Below, in pieces: positions 44,719-53,692 of a stretch of 64,000 nt of DNA. The position numbers were made by a program, and so were the translations under genes. The stretch comes from Bacteroidota bacterium (GTDB taxonomy: Bacteria; Bacteroidota; JABWAT01). The DNA lies in assembly GCA_023151185.1 (NCBI GenBank), contig JAKLJL010000005.1:1-64000 (forward strand). The letters run 5' to 3'. Every line of letters begins with the position of its first letter. Position 1 is the stretch's first letter. Under the pieces are notes generated by a model. It was not told where the DNA came from. It was given only the letters and a program-made list of their open reading frames with translations, and ran no database searches.

Positions 44719-45504
44719 TTATCCCTGAAGTTTCTGCTGCTGCTGAAGTTCCTGAATCCGGTTCAGGTAATGGTCCATCGATTCAGGTTCCTCTTCCATC
44801 AGCATCCGGTAGACTTTAATGGCCTTTTCAAATTTTCCCTGCTGGGCAAAAATTCCGGCCATGGTTTCGCTGGCAATCAGGATTTCATCGTCCTGGTCTT
44901 CGGTAGCTTCGAATTCCTGATGAAAATCTGCCCCGAAAGGATTTTCTGCCGGTTCAGCTTCTTCAAAATTGTACTCAATGGTTTCTTCCTGCGGTGATTC
45001 GGAATGGGAAAAGTCAACTGCCACAGGGTCATCTTCCTCGACCAGAGAATGCGGATCGATCAGGTGAACAGGTTCTTCAGCCTCATCTTCGATAGGGGCA
45101 GGTGTTGGCAGCAGTTCATCCAGTGTCTCTGCAGACGGTACTTCAGGTCCGGCCGGGTTCACGGGTGTTTCCTGAAAACCAGAATCTACAGACTGGGCAA
45201 TGTCCTCAGGTTCCGGGCCGACCAGGATGGCACCGGGCGACAGGCGGCTGTACCAGTCGGGTGCAGTTTCTTCGGGAAAATATCCAAGCTGGTTATACCG
45301 CCGGGAAATTCCAAGCAATTTGTCATAAAGAGGGTGGTCGGTACTTAACGAGGGCAGAAGCCGGGCATACATCAGCAGGGGAGTTTCGTAGTCGGGAAAG
45401 GAATCAAGGAAACTGACCATAATTTCCTCAGCTTCACCGTAATTCTGATTTCGCAGGCTGTCCTGCAACTGACGGATTTTTATCTGTACTTCAGAAACTT
45501 CCAT
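44719..45504 (-). CDS. Acidic protein with C-terminal TPR-like repeat
   Basis: 261 residues. The N-terminal about 85 residues form a helical, TPR-like segment (QLQDSLRNQNYGEAEEIMVSFLDSF). A long acidic, Pro/Glu-rich linker (about 95-205) follows. The end has one clear TPR (AGIFAQQGKFEKAIKVYRMLMEEEPE) and a Gln-rich tail. It is a likely scaffold or interaction protein; I do not recognise its partner. It lies between lptE and the phosphatase gene, with short gaps on each side. Confidence 0.8.
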   Translation of the reverse strand: MEVSEVQIKIRQLQDSLRNQNYGEAEEIMVSFLDSFPDYETPLLMYARLLPSLSTDHPLYDKLLGISRRYNQLGYFPEETAPDWYSRLSPGAILVGPEPEDIAQSVDSGFQETPVNPAGPEVPSAETLDELLPTPAPIEDEAEEPVHLIDPHSLVEEDDPVAVDFSHSESPQEETIEYNFEEAEPAENPFGADFHQEFEATEDQDDEILIASETMAGIFAQQGKFEKAIKVYRMLMEEEPESMDHYLNRIQELQQQQKLQG

Positions 45505-45533
45505 GTTGTCCTCTTCCTGAATTTATCGCCGGG

Positions 45534-46040
45534 TTACCAGTTGGAAACCACTTTTGAGAAAATATCATCTGCCAGTTTGGTGATGACTTCCTTTAACGCT
45601 TCCTGTTCTGCAGTCTGGTCACCAATGGTATAGTCTGACCAATTTTCAAAACTGTTTTCCCAGATTGTTTCTTTTTTAACCAGATCCCGGTAAATAACCG
45701 TTACCCGAACGGATATCCGGTTTGATTTGACTGACTGTCCCTGGGAAATTATATACGGCTGGTTGCTGTAAACAAGAACAGATCCTTCCAGACGGCAGTC
45801 GGCAACCTGCTGGGTTCCCAGTTCAAAGGAAGACTGCGTTGTCAGGCGGGTTGTGACTTCATTGGTAAGGTCATCCTTCAAAGTGACCAGACCTGAAGAA
45901 CTTTTGTCCTGAAAAGTTGGAATGTAGATCCGCTTTAAATGCGGGGGGATCGATGCCCCGGTAAACGAATAGATTCCGCAGCCTGTGACCAGTGCTATGC
46001 CCACTGCCGCAGCCAGAATGAAGTAAAAAAACTTTTTCAT
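45534..46040 (-). CDS. lptE: LPS assembly lipoprotein LptE
   Basis: 168 residues. The lipobox is ALVTGC with Cys at about 21, followed by GIYSFTGASIPPHLKRIYIP, typical of LptE in Bacteroidota. It plugs LptD in the outer membrane during LPS insertion. The start at 46040 (MKKFFYFI) has no ribosome binding site; an in-frame ATG 7 codons upstream would lie inside the minus-7 element (TATTTTTG), which ends 4 bases before the chosen ATG. This suggests a leaderless start. Confidence 0.88.
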   Translation of the reverse strand: MKKFFYFILAAAVGIALVTGCGIYSFTGASIPPHLKRIYIPTFQDKSSSGLVTLKDDLTNEVTTRLTTQSSFELGTQQVADCRLEGSVLVYSNQPYIISQGQSVKSNRISVRVTVIYRDLVKKETIWENSFENWSDYTIGDQTAEQEALKEVITKLADDIFSKVVSNW

Positions 46041-46044
46041 CCTG

Positions 46045-46052
46045 CAAAAATA
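46045..46052 (-). promoter_or_regulatory. Minus-7 element abutting the lptE start
   Basis: TATTTTTG on the minus strand, 4 bases before the lptE ATG. No TTG is at the right distance upstream, so this relies on the minus-7 element alone. Confidence 0.4.
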
Positions 46053-46105
46053 ACCATTCAAAATCTGAATTCACTTTGCCCGAAGGTATTTTAAGTCACA
46101 CATGG

Positions 46106-47995
46106 TTACCGGATACCCAATTCTGGCCATATTCCGTCAATTTTTTTGATTACCGCCGGATCGTTGACCACTTTCCAGGGCCAGTCTCTTGTGAAGCCGC
46201 CGTCTGCCGTTTTGGTGGTTGAATCCCATAACATTCTGCTTTCCTTCCAGGAGTAGCCGTAAACTCCCGGTGGGGAAAACGGTATTTTCCTGATCCTGAT
46301 ATCCCGGACCGGATCAAGATGATTTAAGGCAATCCACCAGCAGTGAAACGGCGAATTCAGGTTTTCACCGTCATCAAGCAGAATCACCCATTTATTCCAT
46401 CCGTCCAGATCTGAATTGAGGATTTCTTCTGACAACCGCTGTTTTTCACCGGGTGAAGCAGTGTTAACCGAGATAAAAACCGGCGAGTAAACGCCATCAT
46501 CTCCGGTTTCAAAATAAGGGACTGAAACTCCGGTTACTCCCGGGAGAGACCAAAACCTGTTTTTTGCACGTTCAAGTGACTCTGCAACTTTTTCGGGGCT
46601 GACTCCCGGATTTTGCGGAAGATTCCGGCCTTCACCCGGCCATTTCGTGGTAGCATCGATGAGTAACTTTCCTGCCCAGGTGAAAAACTGGGACGCATGA
46701 TCCAGAGCATCAACAGGCCCCCGGGTTTCAGCCAGGTCAAGGCCAAAATCGGCCTGTTTCATGACTTCACGCCAGCAGGCGCCCGAATTCCCAACTGGTG
46801 CTTTTTCGTCCAGAACAATAACGACTTTTGAAAGCATCATCAACCCGAGTCCGACAGATCCGTGAAGAATTTTCCAGGCATGTCCGGGATACATTTTTTT
46901 TGCGGATAGGAAGACCAGGTTATGGAATACCCCTTCAGGTGGCAGTGCATAATCAGTTACTTCCGGCAAAACCACCTGCATCAGCGGAAGAAAAGCCCGT
47001 TCAGTAATTTTTCCCAGCCAGACATCTTCGACAGGCGGAATGCCAACAATGGTTGTCGGGTAAATTGCATCCTTCCGCATGGTAATGGCGGTGACATGGA
47101 GTGCCGGGTAAAGATCAGCCAGAGAGTAAAAGCCGGTGTGATCGCCGAACGGACCTTCCACCCGGAGCGGTTCATTCAGATCCACAAATCCCTCAATCAC
47201 AATTTCTGCATGGGCCGGGACCTCAAGATCGACTGTTTTGCATTTGACCAGGTCAACAGCTTTTCCTCTTAAAAACCCCGAAAAAAACCATTCATCGACA
47301 TTGGGCGGAAGCGGTGCGGATGCTGAATATAGTGTTGCCGGATCACCGCCGAGAACGATTGCCACCTCCATTTTCCCGCCGGATTTTTTGAATTTCTCAT
47401 GATGGGCAGCCCCGCCTTTGTGCCGTTGCCAATGCAATCCGGCGGTTTGTCCGTCGAACACCTGAACCCGGTACATCCCGATGTTCCGCATCCCGGTATC
47501 GGGGTCCCGGCTAACAACGGCGGTAAGGGTTATAAATCTGCCGCCGTCATCCGGCCAGCACTTCAGAACCGGTAGCCGGGTCAGGTCAGCCTTACTCCCG
47601 GTTAAAACCACCTCCTGAACCGGAGCCTTTTTAACCAGTTTGGGTGCGTATTTCCGGATTTTAGCAAACTGCAGAACTTTTTTGATTTTCTGGTTAAGGG
47701 TTTTCGGCGGGTCAAGCCGGGTAAATTCCCGGATCCGGTCTCCGATTTCATCCAGTGATTTTACCCCAAGTGCCCGGGCTGTTCTTTCTTCGGTACCAAA
47801 CAGATTGATAACCAGGGGAAATCCGTTCCCGTCAGGATTTGTAAACAGCAGAGTAGGAGAGGTTTCTGTGTTTTTAAAGCTGCGGTCAGCTATTTCCGTA
47901 ATCTCCAGTTCAGTACTGACTGGGGTGCTGATTTCCTTCAGTTCACCGCTTTTTTTCAGGTCCTGAAGATAATCTCTTAAATCTTGATAGGGCAT
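46106..47995 (-). CDS. UbiD family decarboxylase
   Basis: 629 residues, the long form of UbiD seen in Bacteroidota. The UbiD domain binds prenylated FMN; the central E-x2-R-x-E-type active-site region falls around EPLRVEGPFGDHTGFYS. It decarboxylates an aromatic acid, often in menaquinone or ubiquinone synthesis; the substrate here is not certain. The start at 47995 was chosen because CCGGAG lies in front of it; the in-frame start at 48028 would include the minus-7 element. Confidence 0.9.
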   Translation of the reverse strand: MPYQDLRDYLQDLKKSGELKEISTPVSTELEITEIADRSFKNTETSPTLLFTNPDGNGFPLVINLFGTEERTARALGVKSLDEIGDRIREFTRLDPPKTLNQKIKKVLQFAKIRKYAPKLVKKAPVQEVVLTGSKADLTRLPVLKCWPDDGGRFITLTAVVSRDPDTGMRNIGMYRVQVFDGQTAGLHWQRHKGGAAHHEKFKKSGGKMEVAIVLGGDPATLYSASAPLPPNVDEWFFSGFLRGKAVDLVKCKTVDLEVPAHAEIVIEGFVDLNEPLRVEGPFGDHTGFYSLADLYPALHVTAITMRKDAIYPTTIVGIPPVEDVWLGKITERAFLPLMQVVLPEVTDYALPPEGVFHNLVFLSAKKMYPGHAWKILHGSVGLGLMMLSKVVIVLDEKAPVGNSGACWREVMKQADFGLDLAETRGPVDALDHASQFFTWAGKLLIDATTKWPGEGRNLPQNPGVSPEKVAESLERAKNRFWSLPGVTGVSVPYFETGDDGVYSPVFISVNTASPGEKQRLSEEILNSDLDGWNKWVILLDDGENLNSPFHCWWIALNHLDPVRDIRIRKIPFSPPGVYGYSWKESRMLWDSTTKTADGGFTRDWPWKVVNDPAVIKKIDGIWPELGIR

Positions 47996-48012
47996 AAGGC
48001 TCCGGATTTTTC

Positions 48013-48043
48013 CAAAAATAAACAGCAAGAGCCGGGACTTCAG
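48013..48043 (-). promoter_or_regulatory. Promoter of ubiD
   Basis: Minus strand: CTG, 20 bases, TATTTTTG. The predicted start near 48007 gives a 12-base leader that contains CCGGAG. Confidence 0.5.
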
Positions 48044-48357
48044 TTTCCGGAAAGAAAAAATTGGTCATGAGACTCCCGGGCTGAACGCAGTTGAAAGGCT
48101 GAAGGGGTCAGGCAGGTTAGAGAAAAATTAGTGATAAAATACTCCGTAATCCTTAATTGGGTGGATTTTTATGCCTGAACTGCTCTTTTTCCGGAATTCT
48201 TAGAACCTGATTAGAAAAGAGGACCAAAAAGTCATTAACAGATAAAAGAGTATTTTGTCGCGACTCGTGTTGCAACATATATCTAAGTTAGGGATTAACC
48301 CCCGGCCTTCAAAAAATGCCGGAACTTTGTATCGTCAAAGGAAAAAAGGAGACACCC
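48044..48357. other. Intergenic region upstream of the YceI gene
   Basis: About 310 bases between divergent genes, without a supported gene. CCGGC/GCCGG (about 48303-48321) can form a hairpin just before GAACTTTG (48322-48329), a 7/8 minus-7 match followed by tatcg, the same five bases that follow the small RNA minus-7 element. This is the likely YceI promoter. Confidence 0.45.
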
Positions 48358-48924
48358 ATGTTACTGAATCTGTTACTTATCCTTGTTATCGGCAGCGGAA
48401 GTGCCGTTGAATCCAAGCTGGATTTTGTAGCAAAACCCACCAGTGTGATGATCATCAAAGGAACCTCGACTTTGCATGACTGGGAAATGAAATCAACCAA
48501 TGTTGCAGCAGATGCCACAATTTCTGTTGACGGCAATCTGGTAACCAATATATCCAGGTTCAACGGCAGTCTCCCGGTTGAATCTTTGAAAAGCGGGAAA
48601 ATGGGAATGGACGGAAATGCCTATGATGCCTTAAAGTCTGAAGACCATCCCCGAATTGATTTTTCGATGAAACAACTGGACCAGATCGATCCGAAAACAA
48701 AAACCATTACAGCCCTGTTTAAAGTTACCATTGCCGGTGTTACCCGTGAAATGATTGTGAAGGGTGTTCTTGCAGAAATCAATGATAGTTTTCTGAGAAT
48801 CAAAGGGGAGCAGTCCCTTCTGATGACTGACTTTAAAGTTGAACCACCGTCATTTGCTTTCGGCACTGTGACTACCGGCGATAAAATTGTTCTGGCTTTT
48901 GATCTGGTTCTTGCAAAAAAATAG
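48358..48924 (+). CDS. YceI family periplasmic lipid-binding-like protein
   Basis: 188 residues with a short signal-like N-terminus (MLLNLLLILVIGSGSAV). The body is a YceI-type lipocalin-like barrel (for example GTSTLHDWEM and FKVTIAGVTREM). Such proteins bind isoprenoids or fatty acids. The start at 48358 has AAAAAAGGAG in front of it; a longer upstream frame would run through the promoter. The next gene, an outer-membrane barrel, follows after 64 bases. Confidence 0.87.
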   Translation: MLLNLLLILVIGSGSAVESKLDFVAKPTSVMIIKGTSTLHDWEMKSTNVAADATISVDGNLVTNISRFNGSLPVESLKSGKMGMDGNAYDALKSEDHPRIDFSMKQLDQIDPKTKTITALFKVTIAGVTREMIVKGVLAEINDSFLRIKGEQSLLMTDFKVEPPSFAFGTVTTGDKIVLAFDLVLAKK

Positions 48925-48988
48925 CATTCAACTCAAACCGCCCGGGAGAATACCCCCGGGCATCAACAACAACAAGGAAGGTATAACC

Positions 48989-50377
48989 ATGAAACGTTCG
49001 CAACTGACCACCCTTGCAATTGCTGCAATGGTAAGTATTCCGGCACTGGCTTTTGCACAGGGCCAACCTAAGATTGATAACATGAGATCGTATGATCAGG
49101 ACGGCATCAACGTATTTGAAGCTCCAAAAGACAATTCCACTTTTGATGGCCTGAAATACCGTTTCGGATTCAGTTTTGTTCAGCCATTTCAGATGCTCAG
49201 TCATAAAAACTCAGTATCCAAAATTGACTCGATTAAAACAGGTGCTACCTATACAAAATATGATGTCTTGAAGCTTCGGGATATCGGTGCAGATTTTAAC
49301 AATGCCGTTGCCAACATGAACATTGACGTTCAAATGGCAGAAGGGGTCAGACTTTCCCTTATTTCTTATATGTCTGCCCGGCACCACCAGGAAACCTGGG
49401 TAAAAGGCGGTTATATCCAGTTCGACAAACTTCCTTTCCTCCCATTTGATATTTTCGATGATCTGATGAATTACACGACGATCCGTGTTGGTCACATGGA
49501 AATTAACTATGGTGATGCTCACTTCCGCAGAAGTGACAACGGAAATGCCCTTTACAATCCATTTATTGAAAACTACCTGCTGGATGCATTCTCAACTGAA
49601 ATCGGCGGTGAAATTCTGGTTCGTCATGAAGGTTTTCTCGGTTTGATCGGGATTACCAACGGTGAAATCAAAGGGGATGTTACAACTCCTGATTACAAAG
49701 CCCCAACTTATTACTTTAAAGGTGGTTGGGATGGAAAATTGGATGAAGACTTACGTGTTCGTTTAACCGGTTCCCTTTACACCACAGATAAATCTGCAAA
49801 CGCCACTCTTTATGATGGTGACCGTGGCGGCTCACACTACTACTATGTCATGGAAGCTGAAAACATTCTGGACAAAACTGCCAATACCAAAACTTCTGCA
49901 TCTGCTACTTCCCAATTTACCTCCGGCCGTATCAACCCAGGTCTTGACAGCAAGATATTTGCCTGGGTAATCAACCCTTATGTGGAGTTTATGGGCCTTG
50001 AATTATTTGCAAATTATGAAGTTGCTAAAGGAACCTTAAAATCAGATGAATCAGCATCAACTGTTGCAGCAACCCGTGCACTTCAGCTTGAGGAGAGAGA
50101 GTGGACCCAAATCGGCTTTGATGTGGTCTACCGTTTTGGAGAAGCCAAGAATTTCTGGGTTGGAAGCCGGTATAACACTGTAACCGGAAAACCTTATGGG
50201 TTTACTGATGATATAACTGTTGACCGTATTGCCGGTTCATGCGGCTGGTTCATGACCAAGTCGATTATGGCAAAACTTGAATATGTTCAACAGACCTATT
50301 CTGATTATCCTGCCAACAGCATTCTGAATGGCGGTGAATTCAGTGGATTGATGCTTGAAGCCGTGATTGGGTTCTGA
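48989..50377 (+). CDS. Outer-membrane beta-barrel protein
   Basis: 462 residues. The start at 48989 has AAGGAAGG before it, and the signal peptide is MKRSQLTTLAIAAMVSIPALAFAQ. The mature part alternates polar and hydrophobic residues in many predicted beta strands and ends in the aromatic signature GGEFSGLMLEAVIGF, as outer-membrane barrels do. The codons here are richer in CGT and other preferred codons than those of neighbours, which suggests high expression. It may be a porin; the substrate is unknown. It probably shares a transcript with the YceI gene. Confidence 0.82.
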   Translation: MKRSQLTTLAIAAMVSIPALAFAQGQPKIDNMRSYDQDGINVFEAPKDNSTFDGLKYRFGFSFVQPFQMLSHKNSVSKIDSIKTGATYTKYDVLKLRDIGADFNNAVANMNIDVQMAEGVRLSLISYMSARHHQETWVKGGYIQFDKLPFLPFDIFDDLMNYTTIRVGHMEINYGDAHFRRSDNGNALYNPFIENYLLDAFSTEIGGEILVRHEGFLGLIGITNGEIKGDVTTPDYKAPTYYFKGGWDGKLDEDLRVRLTGSLYTTDKSANATLYDGDRGGSHYYYVMEAENILDKTANTKTSASATSQFTSGRINPGLDSKIFAWVINPYVEFMGLELFANYEVAKGTLKSDESASTVAATRALQLEEREWTQIGFDVVYRFGEAKNFWVGSRYNTVTGKPYGFTDDITVDRIAGSCGWFMTKSIMAKLEYVQQTYSDYPANSILNGGEFSGLMLEAVIGF

Positions 50378-50406
50378 TCTTCCTTTGACACGAAGCTGAC
50401 CCATTT

Positions 50407-50437
50407 AAAAGGGCTGCCCATCCAGGCAGCCCTTTTT
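50407..50437 (+). terminator. Terminator after the barrel gene
   Basis: AAAAGGGCTGCC pairs with GGCAGCCCTTTT over a 6-base loop, followed by T residues. It ends the YceI-barrel transcript. Confidence 0.9.
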
Positions 50438-50455
50438 GTTTTGTGACAGGTCCGG

Positions 50456-50487
50456 TTGCGATACGGCCAGAAAATTCCGTATATTTA
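50456..50487 (+). promoter_or_regulatory. Candidate promoter of the RNase E/G gene
   Basis: TTG (50456-50458), 21 bases, TATATTTA (50480-50487), a 7/8 match. It predicts a start near 50493 and thus a leader of about 514 bases. Confidence 0.45.
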
Positions 50488-50492
50488 TCCGA

Positions 50493-51006
50493 TTTTTTTT
50501 AGGAAAACGATCAGAGAAAAACAGTCCTTTACTTCCGGCTCCAGATTTCCTACCGGGTTTACCCGGATCCTGTTTCCGACTTTTATCCAGTCAGCCGGGT
50601 GTTGAAAGACCTGTTTTGCAGCAAATGACTGCCAGTGCCTCTTCCTTCGTTGTTCCTTTTACAGGCCGCACCAGACTGACAGGCATGAATCAAATTCTTT
50701 TGCCCGGGAACCGATGATTTCCCGGAGAAAAGCCGGACTTTTACCCAGTTGATTTTACGAATATTTCTGACAAGTACTGATTCTCCTTTCTGCCTCTGAC
50801 TGATGCCTGCCGGAAACAGCCCCGGTTCTGACCGGAATTCTGTTTCCAAAATCCCTCCGGACTGGTTTTCCTGACCGATTTCCGCCGGAGTCTAACCAAC
50901 CGGAGTGGTGATTGCATCGCTTCCGGCATAAAAAACCCGCAGGTTTCCCTGCTCAACCCTTTGCCGGTTGCGGTCTTCCGATCCGGCTGCAGTATTGGAG
51001 AATAAT
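50493..51006 (+). other. Long untranslated region before the RNase E/G gene
   Basis: About 510 bases with no supported gene on either strand. Two overlapping minus-strand frames (near 50583-50849 and 50741-51016) show no recognisable similarity. If the promoter at 50456 is right, this whole stretch is a 5' leader, as E. coli rne has a long leader used for self-control. Confidence 0.5.
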
Positions 51007-52692
51007 ATGAATTCACCTCAAAATAAACCGGCGCCTCCCCCGGCGGTTAACCGTTTTAAAGTCAAAAAAGAAATTTTCATCAATGTCAACGAGAACGAAA
51101 TGCGGATTGCCATTACCGAAGACAACCGGATGGCAGAGCTTTACGTCGAAACTCCTGATAAAGTCAGAACCGTTGGGGATATCTATCTTGGAAGAGTTCA
51201 AAAGGTCATGCCGGGAATCCGGGCTGCTTTTGTAGATATCGGCCAGCCGATCGACGGGTTCCTTCACTTTTCTGATGTTGCCAACAATACCAGCGAATTT
51301 TCTGCCCTCATCGGTGATGAAGAAGGAGATTATGACACCTCCGATTCAGACTCGGATGACGAGTCTGACGGAAGTAAACCCCAGGACCGTCAGAGGCAGG
51401 GAAGGCCCAAAGACAATCCGGACTTCATTCCTGACCTCGAACGGGATCAGGAAATACTGGTTCAGATTGTCAAAGAACCCATTGCAAAAAAAGGCTCCCG
51501 GATTACCACAAATCTGACACTGGCCGGACGGTTTGTGGTTCTGATGCCCTTCTCGAAAACCATTGGGGTTTCCAAGAAAATCTACAATTACAAGGAAAAA
51601 CGCCGGCTCAGAAGAATTGTTTCTGAGATGCTGACATCTGACCTTGGCGCCATTATCCGGACCAATGCGGAAAACGTTGAGGAGGAGATCATCCGGAAGG
51701 ATATTACCATCCTCATCAACAAGTGGAAGGGAATTCAGGACGAACTGAAGGACGCCAAACCTCCGAAACTGGTTTATAAGGATGCAACCATGATTTCATC
51801 GGTCATGCGGGACCTTCTGAATGACCAGGTCGACCGGATCGTGATTGATGACAAGAAAACCTACAAGCAAATCAAATCCTACATTTCCTGGACCGCCCCG
51901 CATCTGGAAGAATGTGTATATTATTACAAAGGCCGGGAACCCATTTTTGACGCCGCCGGAATTGAAAAGGACGTTGAAAGTGCCTTTTCCAGAAAAGTCT
52001 GGCTGAAATCCGGCGGTTACATCATTATCGAGCAGACAGAAGCTATGGTGGTAATTGATGTAAACAGCGGCCGGTATGCAGCTAAAAAAGAACAGGAAAT
52101 GAACTCGCTGAAAACCAATCTGGAGGCTGCGCGGGAAATTTGTCATCAGCTCAGACTCCGGGATATCGGCGGAATTATTGTGGTGGATTTTATTGATCTT
52201 CAGGATGAGAAGAACAAGAAAAAAATCTACGATGAACTGAAAAAGGAATTTAAAAAGGACAGGGCGAAATCAAATGTCGTTCCGATGACAGAATTCGGTC
52301 TGATCCAGATTACCCGCCAGAGAATCCGTCCTTCGGTTCTTGCAACCATTTCAGAAGCCTGCCCGATGTGTGCGGGCACCGGACTTGTTCAGGCCAAGTC
52401 TAATACCATCACCAGTATCGAACGCTGGATTCAGCGGTTTATGGCAGCAACCGGTGAACGGAAGCTCGAGGTGAAAGTGCACCCGACAATGGCCGGAATT
52501 CTGAATGCCGGATACATCTTCTCAACCCGGTATAAATGGATGTTCCGCTACCGGATGCTGATCCGGATCGAGCAGGATCCCGCCATCCACCTGAACGATT
52601 TCAGAGCTTTTTCTGTAGCAAGAAACCTGGATGTAACCGATGAGTTTATGACTGAATCGGGCGATGACCATGAGGATCACCGGCACGACTGA
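51007..52692 (+). CDS. rng: Ribonuclease E/G family protein
   Basis: 561 residues. An S1 domain (about 55-175) is interrupted by an acidic insert (about 104-135: GDEEGDYDTSDSDSDDESDG). The catalytic aspartates are Asp351 in VVIDVNSGR and Asp394 in IIVVDFIDL. The zinc-link pair is Cys452 and Cys455 (CPMC). It cuts single-stranded RNA in rRNA maturation and mRNA decay. TTGGAG precedes the ATG; an in-frame start 13 codons upstream is less likely. It ends in a GC-rich terminator. Confidence 0.94.
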   Translation: MNSPQNKPAPPPAVNRFKVKKEIFINVNENEMRIAITEDNRMAELYVETPDKVRTVGDIYLGRVQKVMPGIRAAFVDIGQPIDGFLHFSDVANNTSEFSALIGDEEGDYDTSDSDSDDESDGSKPQDRQRQGRPKDNPDFIPDLERDQEILVQIVKEPIAKKGSRITTNLTLAGRFVVLMPFSKTIGVSKKIYNYKEKRRLRRIVSEMLTSDLGAIIRTNAENVEEEIIRKDITILINKWKGIQDELKDAKPPKLVYKDATMISSVMRDLLNDQVDRIVIDDKKTYKQIKSYISWTAPHLEECVYYYKGREPIFDAAGIEKDVESAFSRKVWLKSGGYIIIEQTEAMVVIDVNSGRYAAKKEQEMNSLKTNLEAAREICHQLRLRDIGGIIVVDFIDLQDEKNKKKIYDELKKEFKKDRAKSNVVPMTEFGLIQITRQRIRPSVLATISEACPMCAGTGLVQAKSNTITSIERWIQRFMAATGERKLEVKVHPTMAGILNAGYIFSTRYKWMFRYRMLIRIEQDPAIHLNDFRAFSVARNLDVTDEFMTESGDDHEDHRHD

Positions 52693-52698
52693 GAATAA

Positions 52699-52720
52699 GG
52701 GGCTTTCGGGCCCCTTTTTT
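52699..52720 (+). terminator. Terminator after the RNase E/G gene
   Basis: GGGGC (52699-52703) pairs with GCCCC (52710-52714) over a 6-base loop, followed by six T. It overlaps the stop codon of the convergent dehydratase gene by two bases. Confidence 0.85.
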
Positions 52721-53675
52721 ATGCCCAGATTTCAGGAAAACGGTTTTCATCCACATTCCCTCCTGAAAGAATGATTCCCGTCTTTTTTCCCCGGAACAGG
52801 TCGGGGTATTTCAAAACAGCAGCAAAGGGTACTGCCGATGAGGGTTCAATACTCTGATTCAGGTTCACGGCAAGCAGATAAAGTGCCCTTCTTATTTCTT
52901 CTTCTGTAACCAGCAGAATATCCGCAGCCTGATCCCGGATGACGGGGAAGGTTTCTGACCCCAGCGAGGTCATCAGTCCGTCTGCGAGAGTTGGGTTCCC
53001 GGTTGGTGGCTGAATGAATCCTTTCTGAATTGACAGCCATGCGTCATTAACAGCCAGGGGCTCGGCTCCGTAAATTTTTAATCCGGGGTTAATACCATGT
53101 CCTGCCAGAAGGGATCCGGAAAGAAGACCACCACCGCCGACCGGTGTCAGAAGGCATTCCAGATCCGGGACTTCCTGAAGCAGTTCAAGTGCTGCCGTTC
53201 CCTGGCCGGCAATCACCATTGGGTCATTTGACGGGTGAACGAAAGCAGCACCGGTTTGGGCAATCACCTCCTTCAGTACCCGTTCCCGATCTTCCTGCCT
53301 GGGCGAGCTGAATGTGATTTTCCCTCCCGCCTCTCTGACGTTTTTTATTTTGACTTCAGGTGCGGTTTCGGGCATGACAATGTAGGCCGGGATTTTTAAA
53401 CTGGCCGCGGCAAGGGCAAGTGCTGTGCCATGATTTCCGGAGGAATGAGTAGCCACTCCCTTTGCCCTTGCGGAGTCCGGCAAAGTCAGGATGGCGTTGA
53501 GTGCACCTCTGTATTTGAATGAACCGCCTGTCTGGAGGTTTTCGCATTTAAATACCAGACTGGATTTTGCCACTTTATCTATATGCTGATTCGAATAAAC
53601 CGGTGTTCTCATTATTTGAATCGATATCCGGTTCAGGGCATTCTGAATTTCCTGAAAATTAAATTCTGAATTCAT
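52719..53675 (-). CDS. PLP-dependent serine/threonine dehydratase family protein
   Basis: 318 residues of the fold-type II family. The PLP lysine is in GSFKYRGA, and GGGGLLSGS is the phosphate loop. Size and sequence are close to serine racemase / catabolic threonine dehydratase proteins, which lack the regulatory domain of IlvA. Product could be 2-oxobutanoate or D-serine. AGGAAAA precedes the ATG. It has no obvious operon partner; the broken SGNH gene lies upstream. Confidence 0.9.
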   Translation of the reverse strand: MNSEFNFQEIQNALNRISIQIMRTPVYSNQHIDKVAKSSLVFKCENLQTGGSFKYRGALNAILTLPDSARAKGVATHSSGNHGTALALAAASLKIPAYIVMPETAPEVKIKNVREAGGKITFSSPRQEDRERVLKEVIAQTGAAFVHPSNDPMVIAGQGTAALELLQEVPDLECLLTPVGGGGLLSGSLLAGHGINPGLKIYGAEPLAVNDAWLSIQKGFIQPPTGNPTLADGLMTSLGSETFPVIRDQAADILLVTEEEIRRALYLLAVNLNQSIEPSSAVPFAAVLKYPDLFRGKKTGIILSGGNVDENRFPEIWA

Positions 53676-53692
53676 TTTTCCTAAAAGTTAAT

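Noticed and set aside
50583-51016. Two minus-strand frames in the region before the RNase E/G gene
   Set aside because: They overlap each other in different frames, have no ribosome binding site and no family resemblance.
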